DNA of 64,000 bases from contig NZ_FNSO01000004.1 of assembly GCF_900105945.1 (NCBI RefSeq), forward strand, positions 5,890,001 to 5,954,000, in the 5' to 3' direction. Under the pieces are notes generated by a model that saw only the letters and a list, made by a program, of their open reading frames with translations, was not told the DNA's origin and searched no databases. How positions within the stretch are numbered: position 1 is the first letter of the stretch; each line of letters begins with the position of its first letter. This document shows positions 9,449 through 18,469 of this stretch, piece after piece. The DNA is from Amycolatopsis tolypomycina. Its GTDB lineage: Bacteria > Actinomycetota > Actinomycetes > Mycobacteriales > Pseudonocardiaceae. The position numbers were made by a program, and so were the translations under genes.

Positions 9449-9470
9449 GGCACTTTCACGTGAAAGTGCC
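9449..9470. repeat. Perfect 22-bp intergenic palindrome
   Basis: GGCACTTTCAC followed by its exact inverse forms a 22-bp palindrome with no loop. It lies between the divergent TetR and subtilase genes. It could be an operator or a dispersed palindromic element. The rest of 9471-9607 holds presumably the subtilase promoter, with nothing else I can identify. Confidence 0.5.
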
Positions 9471-9607
9471 CCTTCCCGTCATGGACCAACCGATTAGGCC
9501 ATTCGGCTCGCAACCAATTGCGGTCTATGGGCTAACTGTCTGATTGCTGACGAAGATCCCACCCTGTGTACTGCTCGGTACGCATTTCTTCACGAAGGGT
9601 CGTTTCA

Positions 9608-12600
9608 GTGGAACAGCACAGATCGCGCTGGAGACGGCGGGCCGGGATCACCATCCTCGCCACCGCGCTCGGCGCCTCCGTCCTCGGCGTGGCCGTCCCC
9701 GTGGCTTCCGCCCAGCAGGCCCCGCCGACCAGCGGCGCGGCCGACGGCAAGACCCTCGACGAGCACGACCGCGCGCTCGTCGCCGAAGCCGAGAAGGCCG
9801 GCAAGTCCGACGTCACGCTCCTGATCGCCGCGGAAAAGGGCCAGACCGGCACCGCCGTGAACGAGCTGAAGGCCCTCGGCGGCGTGGTCCAGTCCACGGA
9901 CACCAAGCTCGACTACGTCAAGGTCAGCATCCCGCCCGCCAAGGCGGAGAAGGCCGCGAAGCTCAAGTCGGTCAACGCCGTCGACGTCGACGGCCTCATC
10001 ATGCGCGACGACCCGAAGCCCGACGGCGCGATGACCCCGCTGCCGCAGCCGGCCCCGGGCAAGAACACCCCGCGCGTCAACCCGTACCTGCCAACCGGCG
10101 ACACCTACGCGGCGCAGTTCGGCCAGGTCCTGCCCAACTGGGACGGCAAGGACACCACGGTCGCGGTGCTCGACTCCGGCGTCGACCTCGACTCCCCCGC
10201 GCTGGCCACCACCAGCCACGGCGAACGCAAGATCGTCGACTGGTACAACGCCAACGCCACCAACTCCGGCGACGGCACCTGGGTCAAGCAGTCGACCCAG
10301 ACCTACACCGGCACCTTCACCGCCAGCGGCAAGTCCTGGACGGCCCCGGCGACCGGTGGCCCGTACACGTTCGGTCTGTTCGGCGAGACCGCGGGCGACC
10401 TGGGTGCCGCGGACAGCGAGACCGGCGGTGACATCAACCGCGACGGCGACCGCACCGACTCCTTCGGTGTGCTGCTCGACCCCGCGACCAAGGAGGTCCG
10501 GGTCGACCTCAACGGCAACGGCGACTTCACCGACGAGAAGCCGATGACCGACTACAACAAGAAGTTCGACGTCGGCTTCTTCGGCACCGACAACCCGGCG
10601 ACCGACATCGCCGAGCGGATGGCCTTCGTGGTCCAGACCGACAAGCCGGGCTTCGTCGGCATCGGCATCGCCGGTGCGGAGCACGGTTCGCACGTCGCCG
10701 GCATCGCCGCCGGCAACGACCTGTTCGGCGGCAAGATGGACGGCGCGGCCCCGGGCGCGAAGGTCCTGGCCGTCAAGGTCTGCCTCACGAGCGCGGGCTG
10801 CACCTCCTCCGGCCTGATCGACGGTGTCGTCTACGCGGCCAGCCACGGCGCCGACGTCATCAACATCTCGATCGGCGGCCTGCCGGCCCTCAACGACGGC
10901 AACAACGCCCGTGCGGAGCTCTACAACCGCACGATCGCCGAGTACAACGTCCAGATCTTCATCTCGGCGGGCAACAGCGGCGCCGGGGCGAACACGGTCG
11001 GCGACCCGTCGGTGGCCACGGACGCGCTCTCGGTCGGCTCGTACATCACCAAGGAGACCTGGCTGTCGAACTACGGTTCGGTCACCAAGAACCCCGAGTC
11101 GATGCACCCGTTCTCCTCGCGCGGCCCGCGTGAGGACGGTGGTTTCAAGCCGGACATCATCGCGCCCGGCGCGGCCATCGCCACCGTCCCGCGGTGGGAG
11201 CAGCCGAGCCCGGTGGCCGGCACGTACACCCTGCCCGCCGGGTACGCGATGCTGCAGGGCACGTCGATGGCGGCGCCGCAGGCGACCGGCGCGGCAGCCC
11301 TGCTGGTGAGCGCCTACAAGGCGACGCACAACGGCCAGCGGCCGCCGGTGGCGCAGCTGCGGGCGGCGATCAAGTCGACCGCGCGGTTCGTGCCGGGCAT
11401 CGGCGCGTACGCCCAGGGCGCGGGCCTGTTCAACGTCCCGGCCGCGTTCGTCGCGCTGTCGCTCAACCCGAAGCCGGACGCCGTTTCGACGTCGGTCGAG
11501 GTGCACACCGCGCTGTCGGGCCTGCTGGCCAAGCCGAACACGGGCGTGGGCATCCACGACCGCGAGGGCGTGACCGTCGGCAAGGCGTACACCCGGACGT
11601 ACACGATCACCCGCACCACGGGCGCGGCGCACCCGGTGCCGTACTTCGTGCGGTGGGTCGGCAACGACGGCACGTACTCGTCGGCTTCGACGGTGGCCCT
11701 GCCGCTGAACACGCCGGTTTCGTTCAAGGTTAACGTGAACCCGAAGTCGGCCGGCGTGCACTCGGCGCTGCTCTACCTGGACAACCCGCTGACCATCGGC
11801 ATCGACGTGCAGACCCTGAACACGGTCTTCGCGCCGCAGGAGTTCGTCGCCGGCAAGGGGTTCCGGGTCGACGTCGCGGGCAAGGCCGCGCGCAACCAGG
11901 CGACCAGCTACTTCGTGCGGGTGCCGCAGGGCGCCAGCGCGCTGAAGGTGGACCTGGACGCGGGCGCCGGCGCCCCGGGCAAGGGCCAGGTGCGGTTCCT
12001 GCGGTACGACCCGACCGGTGTCCCGGCCGAGGCCAGCACCGCGACGACCGCGTGCTACCTGCCCGACGCGGGTGCGGGCTGTGCCGGCGGCACGCCGACC
12101 AGCCGGACCTTCGCCAACCCGCTGCCGGGCGTGTGGGAGATCGTCGTCGAGGCGCGGCGGACGTCCGATGTGGACGAAGCACCGTACAAGCTGTCGGCCG
12201 CGGTGCTGGGCACGGCGATCTCGCCGAACCCGGACGTCATCGCCTCGGCCACGCTGAACACGCCGATCTCGCGGTCCTACACCGTGCAGAACACGCTCGG
12301 CGCGTTCACCGGCAAGCTCACCGGGGCCACCCTGGGCAGCGCGAAGACGCAGCGGCCGTCCATCGCCGAGGGTGCGCAGCAGCAGTACCAGATCCCGGTG
12401 ACGGCGGGCTCGAAGTCGCTGACCGTCACGATCGGCAAGACGTCCGACGTCGGCGCCGACCTGGACCTGGTGCTCTACAACTGCACCACCGGCTCCTGCG
12501 TGCAGGCGGCGGTGAGCGCGGACGGTGACTCCGAGGAGTCGGTGACGGTCGCCAACCCGGCGGCGGGCACCTGGGTCGCGCTGGTCGACGGCTACGCGGT

Positions 12601-12841
12601 GCCGGCCGGCACCACGGAGTACGACTACCTCGACGTGTTCGTCAACCCGGCGTTCGGTTCGGTCGCGGTGACCGACGCCGACGCCGCGCGCGCGTCGGGC
12701 AGCTCGTGGACCGTGCCGGCGACGGTGACGGCCACCGCCGCCCCGGCCGCGGGCCGGACCCTGCGCGGTCAGCTGACCGTGCAGACCGACACCGGTGTCA
12801 CGGTCGGCTCCTCGCTGGTGCAGATCACCGCGGTGAGCTAG
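9608..12841 (+). CDS. Secreted subtilisin-like serine protease (S8) with C-terminal extension
   Basis: The 1077-residue precursor has a basic start (HRSRWRRRAG), a hydrophobic core (ITILATALGASVLGVAVPVASA) and cleavage near ASA-Q. An inhibitor-like propeptide follows (about residues 50-140). The S8 triad is intact: Asp189 in VAVLDSGVDLDSP, His359 in EHGSHVAGIAAG and Ser553 in GTSMAAPQATGAAAL. The long C-terminal part (beyond about residue 650) is beta-rich with segments resembling pre-peptidase C-terminal domains. GTG at 9608 is preferred over the GTG at 9566 because AAGGG sits eight bases upstream and it directly opens the signal peptide. It probably degrades extracellular protein. Confidence 0.9.
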   Translation: MEQHRSRWRRRAGITILATALGASVLGVAVPVASAQQAPPTSGAADGKTLDEHDRALVAEAEKAGKSDVTLLIAAEKGQTGTAVNELKALGGVVQSTDTKLDYVKVSIPPAKAEKAAKLKSVNAVDVDGLIMRDDPKPDGAMTPLPQPAPGKNTPRVNPYLPTGDTYAAQFGQVLPNWDGKDTTVAVLDSGVDLDSPALATTSHGERKIVDWYNANATNSGDGTWVKQSTQTYTGTFTASGKSWTAPATGGPYTFGLFGETAGDLGAADSETGGDINRDGDRTDSFGVLLDPATKEVRVDLNGNGDFTDEKPMTDYNKKFDVGFFGTDNPATDIAERMAFVVQTDKPGFVGIGIAGAEHGSHVAGIAAGNDLFGGKMDGAAPGAKVLAVKVCLTSAGCTSSGLIDGVVYAASHGADVINISIGGLPALNDGNNARAELYNRTIAEYNVQIFISAGNSGAGANTVGDPSVATDALSVGSYITKETWLSNYGSVTKNPESMHPFSSRGPREDGGFKPDIIAPGAAIATVPRWEQPSPVAGTYTLPAGYAMLQGTSMAAPQATGAAALLVSAYKATHNGQRPPVAQLRAAIKSTARFVPGIGAYAQGAGLFNVPAAFVALSLNPKPDAVSTSVEVHTALSGLLAKPNTGVGIHDREGVTVGKAYTRTYTITRTTGAAHPVPYFVRWVGNDGTYSSASTVALPLNTPVSFKVNVNPKSAGVHSALLYLDNPLTIGIDVQTLNTVFAPQEFVAGKGFRVDVAGKAARNQATSYFVRVPQGASALKVDLDAGAGAPGKGQVRFLRYDPTGVPAEASTATTACYLPDAGAGCAGGTPTSRTFANPLPGVWEIVVEARRTSDVDEAPYKLSAAVLGTAISPNPDVIASATLNTPISRSYTVQNTLGAFTGKLTGATLGSAKTQRPSIAEGAQQQYQIPVTAGSKSLTVTIGKTSDVGADLDLVLYNCTTGSCVQAAVSADGDSEESVTVANPAAGTWVALVDGYAVPAGTTEYDYLDVFVNPAFGSVAVTDADAARASGSSWTVPATVTATAAPAAGRTLRGQLTVQTDTGVTVGSSLVQITAVS

Positions 12842-12851
12842 CCCCACCCAA

Positions 12852-12902
12852 GCCCCAATGTGGCGTTCGGTGCGTCCAACGCAACGAACGCCACATTGGG
12901 GC
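12852..12902. repeat. Intergenic palindromic element, CCAATGTGGCG family
   Basis: GCCCCAATGTGGCGTTCG and its near-exact inverse CGAACGCCACATTGGGGC flank a short centre (GTGCGTCCAACGCAA). It sits between the convergent ends of the subtilase and the ROK gene. Related copies occur at 25454-25501, 25567-25618 and, diverged, 62512-62552. Terminator use is likely at this position. Confidence 0.8.
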
Positions 12903-12906
12903 GCTT

Positions 12907-14070
12907 CTAGGCTTCTTGCGCCCGGGTGACGAACGGCGCCGGATCGGCCAGGACGCGGTGGATGACCCGGCCGGCCGCGCCGAGGGTCGCCGCGTCGCCG
13001 CCCAGGCGGGACGCCGTCAGCACCGGTGGCGTGCCGCGCAGGCCGCCGAGGCGCCGGGCCAGTACCGCCGACACCGGCTCGGACAGCCACGGGTACAGCT
13101 GCGTGAACACCCCGCCCAGCACGATGCGGTCGAGGTCCAGCAGGTTCACCGCCGAGGTCAGGGCGACGCCGAGGGCGCGCCCGGCCGCCGCGCACGCCGC
13201 CAGCGCCGGCTCGTCGCCGCGCTCGAGGGCGGCCAGCAGGGCCGGCAGCGAAGCCGCGTTTCCCGCCGCCAGCAACGCTTCCTGCCCCGCGTAGGTCTCC
13301 AGGCAGCCGCTGCCGCCGCACCGACAGGGCATTCCCTCCGGGGCCACCACCACGTGCCCCAGCTCGCCGGCCAGGCCGGTCGCGCCGGAGTACAGCACGC
13401 CGTTCACGACCAGGCCGGCGCCGATGCCGATTTCGCCGGAGACGTAGAGGAAGTCGCGTTCGCCGTCGCCGTACCAGAGCTCGCCGAGGGCGGCGAGGTT
13501 CGCCTCGTTGTCCAGCTCGACCGGGACCGGCAGCCGCAGCAGGTCGGCCGGGCGGACGTCCTGCCAGCCGAGGTTGGGGGCGCTGAACAGCACGCCGTCG
13601 CCGACCGGGCCGGACACCGCCAGCACCGCGCCCGCCGCCTCCAGCCCCAGCCGGTGGGTCTCGGCCAGCGCCTCCGACGCCAGCTCCTGCAGCTCGCCCA
13701 GCACCTTCTTCGGCCGCGAGCCGCGGTTGTCGCGTTCGCGGCGGGCGGCGACGCGGACCTCGCCGGTGAGGTCGAGCACGCGCACCGCGAGGTAGTCGAC
13801 GTTGATCTCCAGCCCCAGCGACGCCACCCGCGCCCCGCTCAGCACCACGTCCACCCCGGGACGGCCGCGTTCGCCGACCCGCGCCGGACCGGTCTCGGCG
13901 AGCAGGCCCGCGTCCACCAGGTCGCCGACGAGCTTGCTCACGGTCGACTTGGTCAGCCCGGTGAGCTCGGCCAGCGCGGCCCGGGTGAGCGGGCCGCCGC
14001 GGCTGACCGCGCCCAGCACGACCCCGAGGTTGCGGGCGCGCATCTCCTCGTGCCGCACGGCCTGCGTCAT
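12907..14070 (-). CDS. xylR: ROK-family transcriptional regulator, probable xylose repressor
   Basis: A 387-residue protein with an N-terminal winged helix (ALAELTGLTKSTVSKLVGDLVDAGLL, residues about 30-58) and a ROK sugar-kinase-like domain. The latter shows LDNEANLAALGE, the zinc motif CRCGGSGCLE, GEIGIGAGLVVNG and VNLLDLDRIVLGG. ROK repressors bind a sugar in the kinase-like fold and leave their operator. The gene is divergent from xylA with an inverted repeat between them, which points to xylose-responsive control of both genes. The XylR assignment is based on context, since ROK ligand specificity cannot be read from these motifs. Confidence 0.85.
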   Translation of the reverse strand: MTQAVRHEEMRARNLGVVLGAVSRGGPLTRAALAELTGLTKSTVSKLVGDLVDAGLLAETGPARVGERGRPGVDVVLSGARVASLGLEINVDYLAVRVLDLTGEVRVAARRERDNRGSRPKKVLGELQELASEALAETHRLGLEAAGAVLAVSGPVGDGVLFSAPNLGWQDVRPADLLRLPVPVELDNEANLAALGELWYGDGERDFLYVSGEIGIGAGLVVNGVLYSGATGLAGELGHVVVAPEGMPCRCGGSGCLETYAGQEALLAAGNAASLPALLAALERGDEPALAACAAAGRALGVALTSAVNLLDLDRIVLGGVFTQLYPWLSEPVSAVLARRLGGLRGTPPVLTASRLGGDAATLGAAGRVIHRVLADPAPFVTRAQEA

Positions 14071-14132
14071 CGTGTCCTCCCGCGAAGCACTGTAACCCGG
14101 CCCCTTGACGCCGGGGACCCCCGCGGCGCATA

Positions 14133-14155
14133 TTTAGTCTACAACGTGAACTAAA
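14133..14155. promoter_or_regulatory. Probable ROK/XylR operator between xylR and xylA
   Basis: TTTAGT and ACTAAA are exact 6-bp arms separated by 11 bases in the 98-bp divergent intergenic region, 13 bases before the xylA start and next to its ribosome binding site. The arm sequence resembles the TTAGT-type half-sites described for actinomycete ROK repressors. Confidence 0.65.
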
Positions 14156-14168
14156 TGAAGGGACAGTC

Positions 14169-15317
14169 ATGAGCGACTACGCTCCCCAGCCGGCCGACAA
14201 GTTCACCTTCGGCCTCTGGACCGTGGGCTGGCCGGCGAACGACCCGTTCGGGGTGGCGACGCGGGCGGCGCTGGACCCGGTCGAGAGCGTGCACCGGCTC
14301 GCGGAGCTGGGCGCCTACGGCGTGACCTTCCACGACGACGACCTGCTGGCCACCGAGCCGGACCGCGACAAGGCGATCGAGCGCTTCAAGAAGGCCCTCG
14401 CCGAAACCGGCCTGCGCGTCCCCATGGCGACGACGAACCTGTTCACCCACCCGGTGTTCAAGGACGGCGGCCTGACCAGCAACGACCGTGACGTCCGGCG
14501 CTACGCGCTGCGCAAGGTGCGCCGCAACCTCGACCTGGCGGCCGAGCTGGGCGCCGAGACCTACGTCGTCTGGGGCGGCCGCGAAGGCGCCGAGTCCGAC
14601 GCGGCGAAGGACGTCCGCGCGGCCCTGGCCCGCTACAAGGAGGGCCTGGACCTGCTCGCCGACTACGTCGTCGAGAAGGGCTACAACCTGCGGTTCGCGC
14701 TGGAGCCCAAGCCCAACGAGCCGCGCGGCGACATCCTGCTGCCGACGATCGGGCACGCGCTCGGCTTCATCTCCCAGCTCGCGCGGCCGGAGCTGTTCGG
14801 CCTCAACCCCGAGGTCGGGCACGAGCAGATGGCCGGGCTGAACTTCGTGCACGGCATCTCCCAGGCGCTGTGGCAGGGCAAGCTGTTCCACATCGACCTC
14901 AACGGCCAGCACGGCCCGAAGTACGACCAGGACCTGATCTTCGGCCACGGCGACCTGAAGAGCGCGTTCTTCCTGGTCGACCTGCTGGAGAACGGCGGCT
15001 ACGAGGGGCCGCGGCACTTCGACTACAAGCCGATGCGCACCGAGGACGCCGCGGACGTCTGGGTCTCGGCGGCGGCGAACATGCGGACGTACCTGATCCT
15101 CAAGGAGAAGTCGGCGGCGTTCCGGGCCGACCCGGAGGTCGTGGAGGCGCTGGCGGCGTCGCGGGTCCCGGACCTGGCCACGCCGACGCTGGCCCCCGGC
15201 GAGACCTTCGACGACGTCCTGAACGACGAGTTCGACCTCGACGCGACGGCCGCGCGCGGCTACCACTTCACCCGGCTCAACCAGCTCGCCCTCGAGCACC
15301 TGCTCGGCGTGCGCTGA
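14169..15317 (+). CDS. xylA: Xylose isomerase
   Basis: The 382-residue protein matches the class I (actinomycete) xylose isomerase length of about 385-390. Visible motifs are FGLWTVGW at the N-terminus, VTFHDDDL with the catalytic His, [29 protein letters not shown] with the metal-binding Glu, [31 protein letters not shown] and HFDYKPMRT. It converts D-xylose to D-xylulose in the cytosol. No xylulokinase or xylose transporter gene is adjacent. GAAGGGA precedes the ATG at good spacing. Regulation by the divergent ROK protein is very likely. Confidence 0.95.
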   Translation: MSDYAPQPADKFTFGLWTVGWPANDPFGVATRAALDPVESVHRLAELGAYGVTFHDDDLLATEPDRDKAIERFKKALAETGLRVPMATTNLFTHPVFKDGGLTSNDRDVRRYALRKVRRNLDLAAELGAETYVVWGGREGAESDAAKDVRAALARYKEGLDLLADYVVEKGYNLRFALEPKPNEPRGDILLPTIGHALGFISQLARPELFGLNPEVGHEQMAGLNFVHGISQALWQGKLFHIDLNGQHGPKYDQDLIFGHGDLKSAFFLVDLLENGGYEGPRHFDYKPMRTEDAADVWVSAAANMRTYLILKEKSAAFRADPEVVEALAASRVPDLATPTLAPGETFDDVLNDEFDLDATAARGYHFTRLNQLALEHLLGVR

Positions 15318-15327
15318 GCCCCGGCCA

Positions 15328-15972
15328 CTACGCCGCGGGAAGCACTCCCGCGGCGTAGCGGATCCCGCCGAGGAGCAGCGCGCGGAACGCCGGGTCGTCG
15401 TACGACTCGCTCGTGTGGCCGAGTCCGGTGTAGAACGCCCGGCCGCGGCCCTGCGGGTGGCACCACGTGATGGGGTGGTCCGCGCCCATCACCCCACCGG
15501 TGTAGCTCGACTCGTCCAGCGTCTGCAACACCCGCACGCGGCCACGCGGGTTGTCGCGGAAGTCGTACAGCTCGTCGGTCCGGGTCCACACCGGTGGCAG
15601 GTGGGCCGTGGCGGGGTGCGTGCCGTCCTCGGTCACGAACCGCGCCTCCTGGATCTCCGGGTGGCTCTTGAACCGGGCCCCCACCAGCTCGCCGTACCAC
15701 GGCCAGTCGTACCCCGTGTCGGCCGCCGCGTGGACGCCGACCCAGCCGCCACCTCCCTCCACATAGGACTCGAACGCCGCCTGCCCGGCCGCGTCCATGA
15801 CCTCGCCGCTGGTCGACAGGAACACCACCGCGTCGTGGGCGGGCGTGAACGCGTCCTCGGTCGCCGTGACGTCGAACCTGTGTTCCGCACCCAGTTCGCG
15901 GATCGCCCGGATCCCGGCCGGGATCGAGTCGTGGCGGTACCCGGCCGTCTTGGAGAACAGCAGCACCCGCAC
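15328..15972 (-). CDS. ThuA-domain protein (trehalose-utilisation / glutamine-amidotransferase-like fold)
   Basis: The product of about 214 residues begins RVLLFSKTAGYRHDSIPAG, then AVVFLSTSGEVMD, WVGVHAAADTGYDWPWYGELVGARFKSHP, and ends with WCHPQGRGRAFYTGLGHTSESYDDPAFRALLLGGIRYA, a classic ThuA pattern. ThuA proteins are linked to sugar metabolism but their reaction is poorly defined. A GTG at 15972 has AAGGGAG just upstream; an alternative GTG at 15987 overlaps the stop of the upstream gene. It is the last gene of the ebo-like operon. Confidence 0.82.
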   Translation of the reverse strand: MRVLLFSKTAGYRHDSIPAGIRAIRELGAEHRFDVTATEDAFTPAHDAVVFLSTSGEVMDAAGQAAFESYVEGGGGWVGVHAAADTGYDWPWYGELVGARFKSHPEIQEARFVTEDGTHPATAHLPPVWTRTDELYDFRDNPRGRVRVLQTLDESSYTGGVMGADHPITWCHPQGRGRAFYTGLGHTSESYDDPAFRALLLGGIRYAAGVLPAA

Positions 15973-15983
15973 GGGAGCTCCCT

Positions 15984-17345
15984 TCACTCGGTGGCCGCCA
16001 GCAGGAAGTCCTTGACCTCGGTGGCGTGGATCTTCTCCCGGGCCAGCGCCGGGTCCGAGCACAGCAGCACCGGCCCGTCCTCCGGGGAGTCCGGCAGCCG
16101 GCCGTGGCTGCCGCGGACCGGGGCCGGGTTCAGGGGGACCACCTGCATCGAGTACCGCAGGCCGAGCTTCTTGCGGGCCAGCGCGGCCGCCGCCTTCAGC
16201 TTCACCCTCGGGTCGGCCGGGTCGAAGAACAGCTCGGCCGGGTCGTAGCCGGGCTTGCGGTGGATCTCGACCGTCTTCGCGAAGTCCGGCGCGCGGTCGT
16301 CGCTGAGCCAGTAGTAATACGTGAACCACGCGTCCGGCTCGGCGATCGCGACCAGCTCGCCGGCCCGTTCGTGGTCGACGCCGATCTGGGCCTGGCCCGC
16401 CCGGTCGAGCACGACGTCCACGCCGGGCAGTCCGGCGACGATGTCCCGCACCCGCGGGATGTCCGCCGGGTCGGCGACGTACACGTGCGCGGCCTGGTGG
16501 TCGGCCACCGCGAACGCCCGGGACGTCCACGGGTCCAGGTACTCCATGCCCGCCTGGACGTACACGTTCAGCAGGCCTTCGCGGCGCAACGCCCGGTTGA
16601 CGTCGACCGGCCGGCTCGCGTTCGTGATGCCGTACTCCGACAGCGCGACCACGGTGTGCCCGCCCGCCGCGGCGAAGTCCAGCAGCGGTTTCAGCGCCGC
16701 GTCGATCTCCCGGGCGGCCGCCGCGGCCTGGGGCGCGTCCGGGCCGAAGCGCTGCAGGTCGTAGTCGAGGTGCGGGACGTAGACCAGCGTCGTGTCCGGC
16801 CTGTCCTCGGCCATGATCTTCTGCGCGGCGGCGATGATCCACCGCGACGACGTGATCGCCGCCGTCGGGCCCCAGTACGTGAACAGCGGGAACTCGCCGA
16901 GAGCGCCGACCAGGCGGTCGTGCAGCTGGGGCGGGTGGGTGTAGCAGTCCGGGGACTTCTTGCCGTCGGCGTGGTAGATGGGCCGCGGGGTCACCGTGAG
17001 GTCGGTGGCCGCGCCCATCGCGTACCACCAGCAGACGTTCGCGACCCGGTGGCCGTCCTGGGCGCGGCGGGCCGCGTCCCAGAACTTGTCGCCCTGCACC
17101 AGCCGGTTGTGCTGGCGCCAGAGGAACACCTCGCCGAGCTCGCGGAAGTACCAGCCGTTGCCGACGATGCCGTGCCGCGCCGGGGTGAGCCCGGTGAGGA
17201 ACGTCGACTGCACCGAGCAGGTGACGGCCGGGAACACGGTGTCCAGCTGCGCGGTGAAGCCGGGTTCGGCCATCCCGCGCAGGTTCGGCATGTGCGGGAG
17301 CAGCCGCGGGGTCAGCCCGACGACGTCCAGGACCAGCAGACTCAT
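15984..17345 (-). CDS. Type I phosphodiesterase / nucleotide pyrophosphatase family protein (EboF-like)
   Basis: The 453-residue protein belongs to the alkaline-phosphatase superfamily: LLVLDVVGLTPRLLPHMPNL at the start (first metal Asp), FPAVTCSVQSTFLTGLTPARHGIVGNGWYF with the nucleophile Thr/Ser region, YVPHLDYDLQRFGPD, and VALSEYGITNASRPVDVNRALR. It has no signal peptide, so it acts in the cytosol. Ebo operons include a phosphodiesterase of this family (EboF). The ATG at 17345 overlaps the EboE-like stop by four bases. It probably hydrolyses a phosphodiester or phosphate ester of the pathway intermediate, but the substrate is unknown. Confidence 0.8.
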   Translation of the reverse strand: MSLLVLDVVGLTPRLLPHMPNLRGMAEPGFTAQLDTVFPAVTCSVQSTFLTGLTPARHGIVGNGWYFRELGEVFLWRQHNRLVQGDKFWDAARRAQDGHRVANVCWWYAMGAATDLTVTPRPIYHADGKKSPDCYTHPPQLHDRLVGALGEFPLFTYWGPTAAITSSRWIIAAAQKIMAEDRPDTTLVYVPHLDYDLQRFGPDAPQAAAAAREIDAALKPLLDFAAAGGHTVVALSEYGITNASRPVDVNRALRREGLLNVYVQAGMEYLDPWTSRAFAVADHQAAHVYVADPADIPRVRDIVAGLPGVDVVLDRAGQAQIGVDHERAGELVAIAEPDAWFTYYYWLSDDRAPDFAKTVEIHRKPGYDPAELFFDPADPRVKLKAAAALARKKLGLRYSMQVVPLNPAPVRGSHGRLPDSPEDGPVLLCSDPALAREKIHATEVKDFLLAATE

Positions 17346-18469
17346 GCGGTCACCTCTTCCAAGCCCAGTGCGGTCAGTTCGCGCCGGGTCCAGTCCAGCT
17401 CGGCCGCGATGCCCGCGACCAGCCCGGCGTCGTCGGCGGGTGCGTCCGGGAGCACCTGCCAGGTGTAGGTCTCGACTTCGACGTGGTCGGTGCGCGCGGT
17501 GCCGCCGCCGAACAGCTCGGCCAGGGTGGCCGCCAGCACCGGCCGGGTCGACGTCAGCGGCGGCGCCGGGTCGGCGTGCAGCGGGACGTGGAAGTGCACG
17601 CGCCACGGCGCCCGCCCGGGGAGGCCGCCGGCCAGCGCGAGGTCGAGGTCGTCGGCGCCGGGTGGCGCTCCTTCGTTGCTCTGGTGGAGGAACCGGGGCT
17701 CCACAAAGGACTCCAGCGCCGCCCGCGTCGAAGGATCCGCCGGATCCGGGGCTTCCAGGGCGGCCGACGCCTGGAGCTTGACGACGGCCAGCCCGGCGGC
17801 TTCGAGCCGGCCCAGCGCGGCGGCCGGGTCCTCGAAGCCCACCGCGAGGTGGCAGGCGTCCAGGCAGACGCCCAGCCACTCTTTGTCCACTTCGGACAGC
17901 AGCGCCGCCGCCTGCGCCGTCGTCTCGATGACGCAGCCCGGCTCCGGTTCGAACGCCACCCGCACCGGCCGGTCCTGCCCGGCCAGGCCCTTGGCGAGCA
18001 CCTCGAGCTGCCCGTCGTCGCCCCGCCACTCCGTGCGCCAGCCGAGCGGGAGCGTCGACACGCTGCCGCGCACGGCGTCGTCCGGCATCAGCTCGGCCAG
18101 CAGCCGCGCGAGGTCCAGGGTGTAGCGCGTCCGCTCGGGGGCCGCCCAGTCCGGCCGGTACACCTTGTGCTTGACGACCGGGTCGTGGAAGCCCTGGTAC
18201 GGGAACCCGTTGAGGGTGACGACCTCCAGGCCGCGCACGGCCAGTTCGCGCTTGAGGCGATCCACCGCGGCCGGGTCATGAGCCAGCGCGGCCGCCACCG
18301 GCCGGGCCAGCCACAGGCCGAGCCCGAGCCGGGGGACGCCGAGGCGCTCGCGCACCGGCTCGCCGAACCGGCCCAGCTGGGCGAGCACGCCGTCGAGGTC
18401 TTCGGCCTGGTGGACGTTCGTGCAGTAGGCGAGGTGGACCAGCGTGCCGTCGCGGTGCCGGAACCTCAC
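17342..18469 (-). CDS. eboE: EboE-like metabolite traffic protein (xylose-isomerase-type TIM barrel)
   Basis: A 375-residue protein with VHLAYCTNVHQAEDLDGVLAQL at the N-terminus, LEVVTLNGFPYQGFHDPVVKHKVYRPDW, RVAFEPEPGCVIETTAQAAAL, WLGVCLDACHLAVGFEDP and a C-terminal HFHVPLHADP block. These are features of EboE, a TIM-barrel protein of the ebo operon, annotated as taking part in metabolite traffic because ebo mutants of cyanobacteria mislocalise a scytonemin precursor. The start is GTG at 18469, overlapping the stop of the TatD-like gene by four bases. Confidence 0.8.
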   Translation of the reverse strand: MRFRHRDGTLVHLAYCTNVHQAEDLDGVLAQLGRFGEPVRERLGVPRLGLGLWLARPVAAALAHDPAAVDRLKRELAVRGLEVVTLNGFPYQGFHDPVVKHKVYRPDWAAPERTRYTLDLARLLAELMPDDAVRGSVSTLPLGWRTEWRGDDGQLEVLAKGLAGQDRPVRVAFEPEPGCVIETTAQAAALLSEVDKEWLGVCLDACHLAVGFEDPAAALGRLEAAGLAVVKLQASAALEAPDPADPSTRAALESFVEPRFLHQSNEGAPPGADDLDLALAGGLPGRAPWRVHFHVPLHADPAPPLTSTRPVLAATLAELFGGGTARTDHVEVETYTWQVLPDAPADDAGLVAGIAAELDWTRRELTALGLEEVTA

